A stretch of DNA of 64,000 bases from Renibacterium sp. (GCA_017419405.1 JAFOLH010000008.1:372001-436000), one strand, 5' to 3'. Numbered from the stretch's first letter, positions 25,780 through 34,587 are shown. Notes: generated from the sequence alone by a model not told the origin. Made by a program: numbers and translations.

Positions 25780-26532
25780 ATGACGGAAAATTTGCGCGTT
25801 GCGGTGATCGGGGCCAATGGCCGGATGGGCGCGGCTGCGGTGGCCGCGATCGGCCGGGCCGATGGCTTGGAATTGGTGGCGGCCTTGGGCCGCTCCGATC
25901 CGCTCGAGCGTCTGCTGGAGACCCGGGCGCAGGTGGTCGTCGAACTGACCGTGCCGGACTCCTCGGAGCAGAACGTCCGGTTCGCGGTGCAGCACGGATT
26001 GCACGCGGTGGTGGGCACCACCGGTTGGGACGCCGGGAAACGGTCCGCTCTGGCCGGGCTGCTCGCCCAGAATCCGGGAGTGGGTGTGCTGATCGCGCCG
26101 AATTTCGCCCTCGGCTCGGTGCTGGCCACCCGGTTCGCGGCACAGGCCGCACGCTATTTCGATTCGGTCGAGATCATCGAACTGCACCATCCGCACAAAG
26201 TCGATGCCCCCTCGGGGACCGCGATCCGCACCGCACAGCTGATCGCACAGGCCCGGGCAGGTCTGCCACCGGCTCCGGATGCGACCGAGCAGGCGATGCC
26301 CGGCGCCCGCGGCGCCGTCGTCGACGAGGTGCCGGTGCATTCGGTCCGCTTGGCCGGGCTGACCGCGCATCAAGAAGTACTGTTGGGCTCCGCCGGCGAG
26401 CAGTTGAGCATCCGGCATGATTCATTCGGCCAGGATTCCTTCATGCCCGGAGTGCTGTTGGGCGTGCGCAAGGTCGCTTCGGTTCCCGGATTGACCTACG
26501 GGCTGGACGGCTATTTGGAGTTGGATTCGTGA
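25780..26532 (+). CDS. dapB: 4-hydroxy-tetrahydrodipicolinate reductase DapB
   Basis: A 250-residue NAD(P)H-dependent reductase of the lysine/diaminopimelate pathway. The nucleotide loop is VIGANGRMG (residues about 9-17). The catalytic signature ELHHPHKVDAPSGTA carries the general-acid histidine and lysine. ATG 25780 has GGAAG just upstream, 23 bases after moaE. In related genomes dapB follows the M16 peptidase directly; here the Moco block lies between them. The following gene is coupled by GTGA. Confidence 0.95.
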   Translation: MTENLRVAVIGANGRMGAAAVAAIGRADGLELVAALGRSDPLERLLETRAQVVVELTVPDSSEQNVRFAVQHGLHAVVGTTGWDAGKRSALAGLLAQNPGVGVLIAPNFALGSVLATRFAAQAARYFDSVEIIELHHPHKVDAPSGTAIRTAQLIAQARAGLPPAPDATEQAMPGARGAVVDEVPVHSVRLAGLTAHQEVLLGSAGEQLSIRHDSFGQDSFMPGVLLGVRKVASVPGLTYGLDGYLELDS

Positions 26533-26981
26533 AAACCAAGATTTGGGTAGGCCTGATCTGCCTGTTGCTGATCGGCTACATGGTGGTGCTGCTGCAGCGT
26601 GCGGTGCTGCTCATCGTGGACGACAACTGGATTGCCAAGGTGCTCGGCGTGGCGCTGATCCTGCTTCCGCCGATCGGTGCCTGGGCCCTGGTCCGGGAAT
26701 TGTTGTTCGGCTCCCGGATGCAGAAGCTGGCCAAGATCCTGGAGGCCGAAGGCGGACTCCCGGTGGACGATCTGCCCCGGACGCCGGGCGGCCGCATCGT
26801 CCGCGAGGCAGCCGATGCGGAGTTCGTGAAATACCAGCGTGAGGCCGAAGCCGCCCCGGACGACTGGCGGTCCTGGTTCCGGCTTTCCTGCGCCTACGAT
26901 GCCGCCGGCGATCGGAAACGTGCGCGCTCCTCGATGCGCGACGCGATCGCGATGTTCCGCAGCAGCCCAGTTCCGCAGTGA
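26529..26981 (+). CDS. Membrane protein of unknown function in the dapB operon
   Basis: A 150-residue protein with two N-terminal membrane helices (residues about 5-25 and 36-57) and a soluble tail. The tail has a TPR-like helical pair (WRSWFRLSCAYDAAGDRKRARSSMRDAI). GTG 26529 overlaps the dapB stop and its own stop overlaps the next GTG, so three genes are translationally coupled. No function is recognised; it is a common dapB neighbour in Micrococcaceae-like genomes as far as I recall. Confidence 0.8.
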   Translation: MKTKIWVGLICLLLIGYMVVLLQRAVLLIVDDNWIAKVLGVALILLPPIGAWALVRELLFGSRMQKLAKILEAEGGLPVDDLPRTPGGRIVREAADAEFVKYQREAEAAPDDWRSWFRLSCAYDAAGDRKRARSSMRDAIAMFRSSPVPQ

Positions 26982-27826
26982 TCCCGTTCCGCGCTGAAGC
27001 CACGAACCCCCAGGACGGCGTGCCGATCGCCTGGGATTCGGTGGGCGCGACCGATCGGGAGACCGTGCTGCTGGTGCACGGCAGCGCGCTCTCCAAGGCG
27101 ATTTGGCGGGGCATGGGCTATGTCGCGGCGCTCACGGAACAGTACCGCGTGGTCAGCATGGACCTGCGCGGGCACGGGCGCAGCGGCAAGCCGCATGATC
27201 GTGCCGATTACCGGCTCGACCGGGTGCTCGCGGACGTGCTGGCGGTTTTGGACGCCGCAGGCGTGCGGCAGGCGCACTATCTCGGCTATTCCTTCGGCGC
27301 CCGGCTGGGCTTCGGCCTCGGCAGCGTGGCGCCGGAGCGGATGGCCTCCTTCGTTTCACTGGCCGGAAGCTACCGGATCACCCCCGGATCGATCGCCGAA
27401 TTGTTCTTCCCGGGTTACGACGCGGCCTTGGCCTCCGGTGGCATGGACGGGTTCATCGCCGGCTGGGAAGGCCGCACCGGGCGTCCGGTGGATCCGGTGA
27501 CCCGGATGGCGTTCAAAGCCAATGATCCGCTCGCCTTGCGTGCCTATTTCGCGCAGACCGAAGCCGGGGAAGGAGTTCCGGAGTCGACGTTGCGCGAATT
27601 CCCGGTGCCGGCGTTGCTGCTGGCCGGTACCCGGGACACCCGGAGGTTGGCCGATTCCCGCCGGGCCGCCGAACTGATGCCGCACGCGCGGCTGGTGGAA
27701 CTTCCCGGCCGGAACCACGGCGACACCCTGGTCCCGGCGGCGCCGGTGCTCGCCGAAATACTGCCCTTCATTGCGGCCCATCCGGTGCGTCCGGAGCCGC
27801 CGACTCCCGGACTGCCAGCTCCTTGA
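26978..27826 (+). CDS. Alpha/beta hydrolase
   Basis: A 282-residue alpha/beta-hydrolase-fold protein. The oxyanion loop LLVHGSALSK, the strand VVSMDLRGHGRSGKP, the nucleophile elbow GYSFGAR (Ser) and the C-terminal GRNHGD with the catalytic His are in the usual order; the acid is likely the Asp of LLLAGTRDTRR. The substrate is unknown. It is coupled to the preceding membrane-protein gene (GTGA) and its 3' end overlaps the convergent SGNH hydrolase gene by 59 bp. Confidence 0.87.
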   Translation: MIPFRAEATNPQDGVPIAWDSVGATDRETVLLVHGSALSKAIWRGMGYVAALTEQYRVVSMDLRGHGRSGKPHDRADYRLDRVLADVLAVLDAAGVRQAHYLGYSFGARLGFGLGSVAPERMASFVSLAGSYRITPGSIAELFFPGYDAALASGGMDGFIAGWEGRTGRPVDPVTRMAFKANDPLALRAYFAQTEAGEGVPESTLREFPVPALLLAGTRDTRRLADSRRAAELMPHARLVELPGRNHGDTLVPAAPVLAEILPFIAAHPVRPEPPTPGLPAP

Positions 27827-28652
27827 GCAGGACCGGCACCAAGAACTTCGCGGTGCGCCGGTATCCGGTCCCGGACGGGTGGAACCGGTCCACGGAGAAC
27901 ATTTCTTCCGGATGGTCCCGGAACAGCGGGCCGGCCAATCGCCCCAGCAGCACGTATTTGACGCCGGCCGATTCGGCCGCCTGGGCTTGCGCGGCGGCCA
28001 TTCGTTTGGAAGCGACCCGGACCACGGAGCGCAGGGGCTGGGGCACCGGCCGCAGCGTGCCCAGATCCGGGCAGGTGCCGACGACTACCCGCGCACCCAA
28101 GGCCTGCAGCCGGACGATCGCCTCGCTCAGATGCGGGACCGCCTGGGCCGGGCTGATCCGGTGCGTGACGTCGTTCCCGCCGACGACGATCACCGCCAGA
28201 TCCGGCCGGTAGCCTTCCGGAAGCCCGTCGATCTGGTTTTCCAAGGCACTTGATTCGCTGCCGACCACCGCCGCGGTGCGCAGGTTCACCGCACGGCCGG
28301 TCTTTTTCGCCAACTCCCGCGCGATCCGGGCCCCCAAGGTGTCCTTCGGCCGTTCCGCACCCAGCCCGGCCGCGATCGAGTCGCCCAGGATCAGCAGCCG
28401 TACCGGGTTTCCGAGCTTCTTCTTGTAGGTCTTGTCCGCATTGAGCGCGATTTCACCGAGCGGCTTGCCGATCCGGCGTCGGGCCATTCGGCCTTGCGCT
28501 TTGAACAGGTAGAAGGCTGCGGCGCCGGCCGCCGTGGCGGTGCCTGCCGTTGCGGCCGCGCCGATGCCCACGGTGCGCACGAGCCGGGGCCATCGTTTCG
28601 GCGCCCCGGCGGGGTTCGGCTGCGCCGGGGTCTGTGGCTGGAGTGGGCTCAC
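27768..28652 (-). CDS. Membrane-anchored SGNH/GDSL hydrolase
   Basis: A 294-residue esterase-like protein. An N-terminal hydrophobic segment (residues about 27-50) is followed by block I LGDSIAAGLGAE (catalytic Ser), block III VVGGNDV and block V SVDRFHPSGTGY with Asp and His. It is probably a signal-anchored envelope enzyme acting on lipid or sugar esters. GTG 28652 is supported by a TACACT -10 box six bases before it. Its end overlaps the alpha/beta hydrolase gene. Confidence 0.85.
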   Translation of the reverse strand: MSPLQPQTPAQPNPAGAPKRWPRLVRTVGIGAAATAGTATAAGAAAFYLFKAQGRMARRRIGKPLGEIALNADKTYKKKLGNPVRLLILGDSIAAGLGAERPKDTLGARIARELAKKTGRAVNLRTAAVVGSESSALENQIDGLPEGYRPDLAVIVVGGNDVTHRISPAQAVPHLSEAIVRLQALGARVVVGTCPDLGTLRPVPQPLRSVVRVASKRMAAAQAQAAESAGVKYVLLGRLAGPLFRDHPEEMFSVDRFHPSGTGYRRTAKFLVPVLLKELAVRESAAPDAPDGPQ

Positions 28653-28658
28653 GCTGCC

Positions 28659-28664
28659 AGTGTA
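28659..28664 (-). promoter_or_regulatory. -10 box of the SGNH hydrolase gene, leaderless layout
   Basis: TACACT on the minus strand is exactly six bases from GTG 28652 and no ribosome site is visible. Confidence 0.5.
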
Positions 28665-28856
28665 ACGGGAGCGGCTGTGTTACCGGGTGGGGCTAATAGG
28701 TGGCGTTGTGCGCGCAGTGCCGGGGACCGGTGCGACTGGCCCCGGCGGTTTCTGGACGGCAGCTGGCAATTGCCGGCCACCCCTTGCGCCGGGCCGGGCA
28801 GCGGAGTACATCTTGAGGTATTGCTGTTTCACCGTGATGAGCAAGGAGAAGCGCCT

Positions 28857-30071
28857 GTGCCGAAGCGAATTTGGCCGGCGAACACCGCCGCAGTGGGCGT
28901 TCTGGTCTGCCTCGGATTGGGTACCCCGGCCATGATGGCGCTCAGCGCGCCCGCACAGCCGGCTCCTGCCCCGGTCGCCGCGCTCGCTTCCGGAACCGGT
29001 CCGGCCGGGTCGCTTCCTGCCGGGTACGACGATTTGGACGACGTCCGGCAGTGGCGCCAAGAACGGCAGACGGCGCGTCAGCTCGCCGATCTGGTCGCGG
29101 CGAATGCCCAGCCGCTGACCGCGGCGATGACCGTGGTGGCGAGTTTCGTGGTCACCGAGCACAGTCAGCCGTTGTTGCCGGTCGATCCGGAATGGCTGGC
29201 CCGTACCGCGCAGCAGACCGGGATCCCCAGCCGGGCGTTGCAGGCCTATCAGGGCGCGGCCTTGTCCATGGCCCGGAGCAACCCCGGCTGCCAACTGGGC
29301 TGGGTGACGTTGGCCGGGGTCGGCAGCGTCGAATCCAACCACGGCCGGTATTCCGGAGCCAGCATCGGGCCGGACGGCAATGTCAGCGGCGCGATCCTGG
29401 GGCCGGTGCTCGACGGCAACGGGTTCGCCGGGATTCCGGATACCGACGGCGGGCTCTACGACGGCGACAAACAATGGGACCGTGCAGTGGGGCCGATGCA
29501 GTTCATCCCGTCCACCTGGGCCCGGTGGGGCACCGATGCCAACGGCGACGGCAAGGCGGATCCGTCGAACATCGACGATGCCGCGATGAGCGCGGCGCGT
29601 TACCTGTGCGCCAGCGGCGGGTCGTTGGCCAGCCCGGAAGGTTGGATGCGGGCGATCCTCTCCTACAACCACTCGGTCGATTACACGCGCAGCGTCCGGG
29701 CCGCGGCCGACGGTTATGCGGCGGCGACCGGCGCCGATCCGATCCCGACGGAACCGCCGTTGAGCGATCAGGACAAGCAGGACCAGGGCCGCGACAAAGA
29801 CGCGAAGCAACCCGATCCGAAGCCGGAGCAGCCGACGACGCCGCCGGTTACTCCGCCGACGACGTCGCCGGTTACTCCGCCGACGACCTCGCCGACGACG
29901 CCGCCGGTTACTCCGCCGACGACCCCGCCGACCACCGAGCCGCCGACAACCCCGCCGAGCACGCCGTCGACCCCTCCGGCGACCGGGCAGCCGGGCCCGG
30001 AACCCAGTGTGCCGAAATCCAACCCGGGTGCCGATCAGGGTCTCCCGGCGCCGTCGTCGGCTACCTCCTGA
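28857..30071 (+). CDS. Secreted lytic transglycosylase with Pro/Thr-rich C-terminal tail
   Basis: A 404-residue exported murein hydrolase of MltB-like SLT type. An N-terminal signal or anchor (residues 7-33) precedes a helical region and the catalytic domain with Glu159 in AGVGSVESNHGR, then VGPMQFIPSTWARWGTDANGDG and AARYLCASGG, typical of actinobacterial transglycosylases. The final 95 residues are acidic/Lys and then PPTT/PPVTPPTTS repeats, probably a wall-spanning linker. GTG 28857 has AAGGAG eight bases upstream. Confidence 0.88.
   Translation: MPKRIWPANTAAVGVLVCLGLGTPAMMALSAPAQPAPAPVAALASGTGPAGSLPAGYDDLDDVRQWRQERQTARQLADLVAANAQPLTAAMTVVASFVVTEHSQPLLPVDPEWLARTAQQTGIPSRALQAYQGAALSMARSNPGCQLGWVTLAGVGSVESNHGRYSGASIGPDGNVSGAILGPVLDGNGFAGIPDTDGGLYDGDKQWDRAVGPMQFIPSTWARWGTDANGDGKADPSNIDDAAMSAARYLCASGGSLASPEGWMRAILSYNHSVDYTRSVRAAADGYAAATGADPIPTEPPLSDQDKQDQGRDKDAKQPDPKPEQPTTPPVTPPTTSPVTPPTTSPTTPPVTPPTTPPTTEPPTTPPSTPSTPPATGQPGPEPSVPKSNPGADQGLPAPSSATS
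29834..29952 (+). repeat. In-frame tandem Pro/Thr-coding repeats
   Basis: The unit CCGGTTACTCCGCCGACGAC recurs three times with shortened variants (ACGCCGCCGG, ACCTCGCCGA) and encodes PVTPPTT-like repeats of the transglycosylase tail. The purity at DNA level suggests length variation between strains. Confidence 0.8.
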
Positions 30072-30093
30072 ACCAAAGCCAGTACCGCCATCA

Positions 30094-30124
30094 TTGAACG
30101 AATTCCAGTTCGAGCGGGTAACGT
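30094..30124 (+). promoter_or_regulatory. Promoter of dapA, leaderless layout
   Basis: TTGAAC (30094-30099) and TAACGT (30119-30124) are 19 bp apart; the -10 is seven bases from ATG 30132 and there is no ribosome site. Confidence 0.55.
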
Positions 30125-30131
30125 TTTACTT

Positions 30132-31061
30132 ATGGCAGACCAGTCCCGCAATTACCCGTTCGGCACCCTCCTCACCGCGATGGTGACTCCGTTCACCGCC
30201 GATGGCCAGGTGGACTTGGACCAGGCGGCGGCGCTCGCGGTGAAGCTGGTCGACGACGGCTGCGACGGCCTGGTGGTCACCGGCACCACAGGTGAGACTT
30301 CGACGCTGACCGATGCGGAAAACCTCGCGATGTTCCAAGCGGTCAAGGACGCTGTGGGCGACCGGGCCGCGATCCTGGCCGGCACCGGAACCAACGACAC
30401 GGCGCACTCGATTGCGCTGTCGCAGAAGGCGCAGGCGCTCGGTGTGGACGGGTTGCTGATCGTGACCCCCTACTACAACAAACCGAGCCAGGCCGGCGTC
30501 CGGGCGCACTTCGAAGCGATCGCCGATGCCACCGAACTGCCGATCATGGTTTACGACATTCCCGGTCGCACCGGGATCCCGATCGCCACTGAGACCATCC
30601 TCCAGTTGGCGGAGCACCCCCGGATCACCGCGCTCAAGGACGCCAAAGCGGACTTCGGCGCGGTCACCCGGGTGCTCGCCGGCAGCGACCTCGACGTGTA
30701 TTCCGGCGATGACGGGCTGACCTTGCCATGGATGGCCGCCGGCGCCGTCGGCGTGGTCAGCGTGACGGCGCATGTGGCGACCCGAAAATTCCGGGCACTG
30801 GTCGATGCTGCCCTGGCCGGCGATTTCGGCACGGCGCGCGCGCTGCATTTCGAATTGGATCCGGTGATCCGCGCGGTGATGACGCATGTCCAGGGCGCGG
30901 TCGCGGCCAAACAAGTTCTGACGTGGCAGGGAGTACTGCCCAACCCAGCGGTGCGATTGCCGTTGGTGCAACCGAGCGGGTCTGAACTCGCTCCTATCGT
31001 GGCCGACCTACGGGAGGCCGGAATGGAATTCGACATCAATATTTTGGACAGCACAGTATGA
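30132..31061 (+). CDS. dapA: 4-hydroxy-tetrahydrodipicolinate synthase DapA
   Basis: A 309-residue class I aldolase that condenses pyruvate with aspartate semialdehyde. The Schiff-base Lys169 is in ITALKDAKADF, Tyr141 in VYDIPGRTG, and the Thr pair in GTTGETSTLT near residue 51. All key residues are present. The ATG has no Shine-Dalgarno but a good promoter directly before it. rnj follows with an ATGA overlap, so diaminopimelate synthesis and RNase J are co-transcribed, as in many actinobacteria. Confidence 0.96.
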   Translation: MADQSRNYPFGTLLTAMVTPFTADGQVDLDQAAALAVKLVDDGCDGLVVTGTTGETSTLTDAENLAMFQAVKDAVGDRAAILAGTGTNDTAHSIALSQKAQALGVDGLLIVTPYYNKPSQAGVRAHFEAIADATELPIMVYDIPGRTGIPIATETILQLAEHPRITALKDAKADFGAVTRVLAGSDLDVYSGDDGLTLPWMAAGAVGVVSVTAHVATRKFRALVDAALAGDFGTARALHFELDPVIRAVMTHVQGAVAAKQVLTWQGVLPNPAVRLPLVQPSGSELAPIVADLREAGMEFDINILDSTV

Positions 31062-32749
31062 CCCAAGTAGCCCAACCAGGACTGCGTACGCCGCCCGCGC
31101 TCAAAGAAGGAACCTTGCGGATCGTACCGCTGGGCGGGCTCGGCGAGATCGGCCGGAACATGGCCGTCTTCGAAATCAACGGGAAACTGCTCATCGTCGA
31201 CTGCGGGGTGCTCTTCCCGGAGGAGACGCAGCCTGGAGTCGATCTGATCCTGCCGGATTTCTCTTACATCGAGGACCGGTTGGACGACGTCGTGGCGGTG
31301 GTGCTCACGCACGGCCACGAGGACCACATCGGGGCGGTGCCGTACTTGCTGCGGTTGCGCAACGACATCCCGCTGATCGGTTCGCAGCTGACCTTGGCCT
31401 TGATCGAGGCGAAGCTGCAGGAGCATCGGATCAAGCCGTACACCATGGCGGTGACTGAGGGCCAGGTGGAGCAATTCGGCCCCTTCGAATGCGAATTCGT
31501 CGCGGTGAACCACTCGATTCCGGACGCGCTCGCGGTATTCATCCGTACTGCCGGCGGGAACGTCCTGCACACCGGCGACTTCAAGATGGACCAGTTGCCC
31601 TTGGACGGCCGGATCACCGACCTGCGCGCCTTCGCCCGATTGGGCGAAGAAGGCGTGGACTTGTTCATGGCCGATTCGACCAATGCCGATGTGCCCGGGT
31701 TCACCACTGCGGAGCGCGAGATCGGCCCAGTGCTGGATTCGCTCTTCGGCCAGGCCGAGAAGCGGATCATCGTGGCGTCCTTCTCCTCGCATGTGCACCG
31801 GGTACAGCAAGTGCTCAATGCGGCGGCGCTGCACGGCCGGAAAGTCGCCTTCGTCGGCCGGTCCATGGTGCGGAACATGGGCATCGCCGCGCAATTGGGT
31901 TACCTCAATGTGCCGGACAACATCCTGGTCGACATGAAGAACATCGACAACATGCCGGACTCCAAGGTCGTGTTGATGAGCACCGGCTCGCAGGGCGAGC
32001 CGATGGCCGCGCTGTCCCGGATGGCGAACGGGGACCACCGGATCCAAGTGGGCCAGGGCGATACCGTGATCCTGGCTTCCTCGCTGATCCCGGGGAATGA
32101 GAACGCGGTGTTCCGGGTGATCAACGGACTGCTCAAGCTCGGCGCGGACGTGATCCACAAAGGCAGTGCGAAGGTGCACGTCTCCGGCCACGCTGCGGCG
32201 GGGGAGCTGCTGTACTGCTACAACATCATCAAGCCGCGCAACGCGATGCCGGTGCACGGCGAGACCCGGCATTTGATCGCCAACGGCAAAATCGCGCAGT
32301 CCGCCGGCGTGCCGGCCGAGAACGTCCTGCTGACCGACGGCGGAACCGTGGTGGACCTCAAAGACCACGTGGCGCGGATCGTCGGCCAGGTGGAATGCGG
32401 CTTCGTCTACGTGGATGGATCCAGCGTCGGCGAAGTCACCGAAACCGATTTGAAGGACCGGCGGATCCTGGGCGACGAGGGTTTCATCTCGATTGTCACC
32501 GTGGTGAACCGGACCACTGGAAAAATCGTCTCCGGGCCGGAAATCCACGCCCGGGGCGTGGCCGAAGAGGATTCGGTGTTCGACGAGATCATCCCGAAGA
32601 TCAACGCCGCGCTCGAGGAAGCCGTGATGGCTTCCAAGGACCACACCGCCTATCAGTTGCAGCAAGTGGTGCGCCGCGTCGTGGGGACCTGGGTCAACCG
32701 GAAACTGCGCCGCCGCCCGATGATCATCCCGGTGGTGCTGGAGGCTTAG
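31058..32749 (+). CDS. rnj: Ribonuclease J
   Basis: A 563-residue metallo-beta-lactamase/beta-CASP RNase with 5'-3' exo- and endonuclease activity. The zinc motif THGHEDHIGA has His85, His87, Asp89 and His90. HTGDFKMDQ and MADSTNADVPG give further ligands, and beta-CASP elements SSHVHRVQQ and HVSGHA follow. The C-terminal domain is of normal length. It starts within the dapA stop codon. A strong terminator follows. Confidence 0.96.
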   Translation: MTQVAQPGLRTPPALKEGTLRIVPLGGLGEIGRNMAVFEINGKLLIVDCGVLFPEETQPGVDLILPDFSYIEDRLDDVVAVVLTHGHEDHIGAVPYLLRLRNDIPLIGSQLTLALIEAKLQEHRIKPYTMAVTEGQVEQFGPFECEFVAVNHSIPDALAVFIRTAGGNVLHTGDFKMDQLPLDGRITDLRAFARLGEEGVDLFMADSTNADVPGFTTAEREIGPVLDSLFGQAEKRIIVASFSSHVHRVQQVLNAAALHGRKVAFVGRSMVRNMGIAAQLGYLNVPDNILVDMKNIDNMPDSKVVLMSTGSQGEPMAALSRMANGDHRIQVGQGDTVILASSLIPGNENAVFRVINGLLKLGADVIHKGSAKVHVSGHAAAGELLYCYNIIKPRNAMPVHGETRHLIANGKIAQSAGVPAENVLLTDGGTVVDLKDHVARIVGQVECGFVYVDGSSVGEVTETDLKDRRILGDEGFISIVTVVNRTTGKIVSGPEIHARGVAEEDSVFDEIIPKINAALEEAVMASKDHTAYQLQQVVRRVVGTWVNRKLRRRPMIIPVVLEA

Positions 32750-32770
32750 ACTCCTAGCCCGACCGAGTAC

Positions 32771-32815
32771 CGGAAGGTGCGCCGGACCTCCGGGTCCGGG
32801 GCACCTTCCGTTTTT
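32771..32815 (+). terminator. Rho-independent terminator of dapA-rnj
   Basis: A 10-bp outer stem (32771-32780 with 32801-32810) encloses a second stem (CCGGAC/GTCCGG) and is followed directly by TTTTT. This is the clearest intrinsic terminator in the window. Confidence 0.92.
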
Positions 32816-32828
32816 GCTTCGGGTTCGC

Positions 32829-33494
32829 TCAGGCGGCGGCGAGGTCCTTGGCCAGTCCGGCGACGAGTTCGGCCACCGCGGCTTTTCGCATCCGCCGGTA
32901 GTTGCGGGTGAACGGTATGAACTTCCAGCTCACGATGGTCGCTTCGCCGCCAGGTTCGACACGGCGGAAGCTGATCCGGAATCCCCACTGCTCGCCCCAG
33001 AACGGATGCTGCGACTTGCCCCAGAACGGATTGCCGGTAAGGACTCGTTCGAGCGAAATCTCGGCATTGGCGCGGCTCCCGGATCGCAGGCTTTGCGGGC
33101 CCGGTGCGCCAGGCAGCTTGACGAAAAGCTCCAGCCGTTCGTCGTCCCAGGCCAGGATCGGGGCGCCGGCCATACCGGTTTTGTACTTTTCGCCGAAGGG
33201 CGAGATCGCGTAGACCAGAGGCGTCAGATCCTGTTCCTGGTATCCCTTGGCCACGGCGAGGGCGATGATTTTTTCGGTCTCCACACTGGCCTTGGCATTG
33301 AGCCGTTTGACCACGAGCGCCACAATAGCCGCAAGAACGAGCAGAATGGGGGTGATCATTGCGGCCAGCGGCAGCCAATTGTCTGCCCAGAGCGGATTGG
33401 TCGTGGCGGTGACGTAGAGCTGCCAGACGAGGCTCCCCATGAGCAGGATGTACAGAAAAATCCTGAAAAACCGCCAGAACCGCAAGTGTTTCAT
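32829..33494 (-). CDS. Uncharacterised two-helix membrane protein, paralogue A
   Basis: A 221-residue protein with two N-terminal membrane helices (about 10-28 and 42-64) and a cytoplasmic or external domain. It shares a clear template with the gene upstream of it: WRFFR at the start, GYQEQDLTPLVYAIS, AGAPILAWDDERLELFV, WGFRISFRR, WKFIPFTR and MRKAAVAEL. The domain may be PH-like (beta-rich, with a W-x-x-x-R pattern), but I cannot assign it. ATG 33494 overlaps the stop of paralogue B (ATGA). Confidence 0.75.
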   Translation of the reverse strand: MKHLRFWRFFRIFLYILLMGSLVWQLYVTATTNPLWADNWLPLAAMITPILLVLAAIVALVVKRLNAKASVETEKIIALAVAKGYQEQDLTPLVYAISPFGEKYKTGMAGAPILAWDDERLELFVKLPGAPGPQSLRSGSRANAEISLERVLTGNPFWGKSQHPFWGEQWGFRISFRRVEPGGEATIVSWKFIPFTRNYRRMRKAAVAELVAGLAKDLAAA

Positions 33495-34207
33495 CGATTC
33501 TCCTGGTCGGCATTTTGGCGAAGCTCAGTTGCCAGGCCATCGGTGCCGGAACCCGTCAGCTCGGCGAAGAGTTCCGCGACCGCGGCTTTCCGCATCATCG
33601 ACCAGGGGCCGCGCGGAAAAGGGACGAACTTCCAGGTCTGAGTAGTCCCATCCTGAGTGGGGACGGCCCGGCGGAACGTGATCTGAATGCCCCAGTGTTC
33701 GCCGCCGATCGGATGGACCAGAGCGATTCGGCGCAGTTCGATGCTGCTGCCGGAACGGACGCCGGAGAGCGCCCGGTAGGGAGCCTTTGCCCCTGGCGGA
33801 TTGACGAAGAGTTCAACTCTGTCTGCATCCCAGGCCAAGACCGGTGCGCCGGCGGTACGGGCTTGGAATCGTTCCGAGCTCGGCGAGCGTGCGGAAAATG
33901 CGTAGGACAGCGGAATGATGTTCTGTTCTCGGTATCCCTGGTCCAAGGCGACTTGGATGGTCTTCGCCGTATTTTTGTGCGCCTCGATACGCCATAGCCG
34001 GAACAGGATCAGTACGACTCCGAGAAACAGCACGAAGACCCCGATGCCGAGCAGCACGATCAATAGCCAATCGCCGTCTTGGGCAAGCCTTCGCGTCGGA
34101 GTGAATCCAAGCTGCCAGATGAAATTCGCCAGATTGATGACACCGAGGGTAAAGAGGACGCCGAAGAGCAGGTACCTGAAATAGCGCCAGAACGATGCCC
34201 GCTCCAT
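33491..34207 (-). CDS. Uncharacterised two-helix membrane protein, paralogue B
   Basis: A 238-residue paralogue of the following gene: two membrane helices (about 12-30 and 48-68), then GYREQNIIPLSYAFS, AGAPVLAWDADRVELFV, WGIQITFRR, WKFVPFPR and MRKAAVAEL. It carries a short extra C-terminal tail. ATG 34207 has GGAGG four bases upstream. The pair was probably made by tandem duplication followed by strong divergence and may form a heteromeric membrane complex. No function is recognised. Confidence 0.75.
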   Translation of the reverse strand: MERASFWRYFRYLLFGVLFTLGVINLANFIWQLGFTPTRRLAQDGDWLLIVLLGIGVFVLFLGVVLILFRLWRIEAHKNTAKTIQVALDQGYREQNIIPLSYAFSARSPSSERFQARTAGAPVLAWDADRVELFVNPPGAKAPYRALSGVRSGSSIELRRIALVHPIGGEHWGIQITFRRAVPTQDGTTQTWKFVPFPRGPWSMMRKAAVAELFAELTGSGTDGLATELRQNADQENR

Positions 34208-34266
34208 TAATCCTCCTGATTTAGATTCAAAAGGAGTCTAACCAAAGAGGCCGTGACGACAAAGGC

Positions 34267-34587
34267 CTACCGCAATCCGGCCGCCCGCAGCAGCGCCGTC
34301 GTGATCGCCGCCAGCAGCACGGACAGGATCAGCGGAACTTTGAACCAGCTCGCCAGGCCGCCCGCCAGTACACCAACGGGCAGTGCGAAACCGGCGAAAT
34401 GCGTTCCGGAGAACAGTGCGCTGCTGACCGCGACGGCGGCCAGCAACACGACGGTGCCGCGCTCCACGAGTGACTGGACACCGGGGGAGAAGTCCAGGCT
34501 GGCACGGAGGAACACCCCGCCGCTGCGCAAAGCGTAATTCGCCAGGCCGAAGCTCACGATGGCGATGAAGACAGCATTGGGATTCAC
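34267..34587 (-). CDS. azlD: AzlD-type branched-chain amino-acid exporter subunit
   Basis: A 106-residue membrane protein with four hydrophobic segments, starting with NPNAVFIAIVSFGLANYALRS-like sequence (the conserved N-terminal Asn/Arg region of AzlD) and RASLDFSPGVQSLVERG. It works with AzlC to export branched-chain amino acids or analogues. GTG 34587 overlaps the azlC stop (GTGA). Confidence 0.87.
   Translation of the reverse strand: MNPNAVFIAIVSFGLANYALRSGGVFLRASLDFSPGVQSLVERGTVVLLAAVAVSSALFSGTHFAGFALPVGVLAGGLASWFKVPLILSVLLAAITTALLRAAGLR

Noticed and set aside
28653-28856. Possible c-di-AMP (ydaO-type) riboswitch before the lytic transglycosylase, as seen before rpf genes
   Set aside because: The gap is only about 200 bases and no conserved riboswitch core was found by eye.
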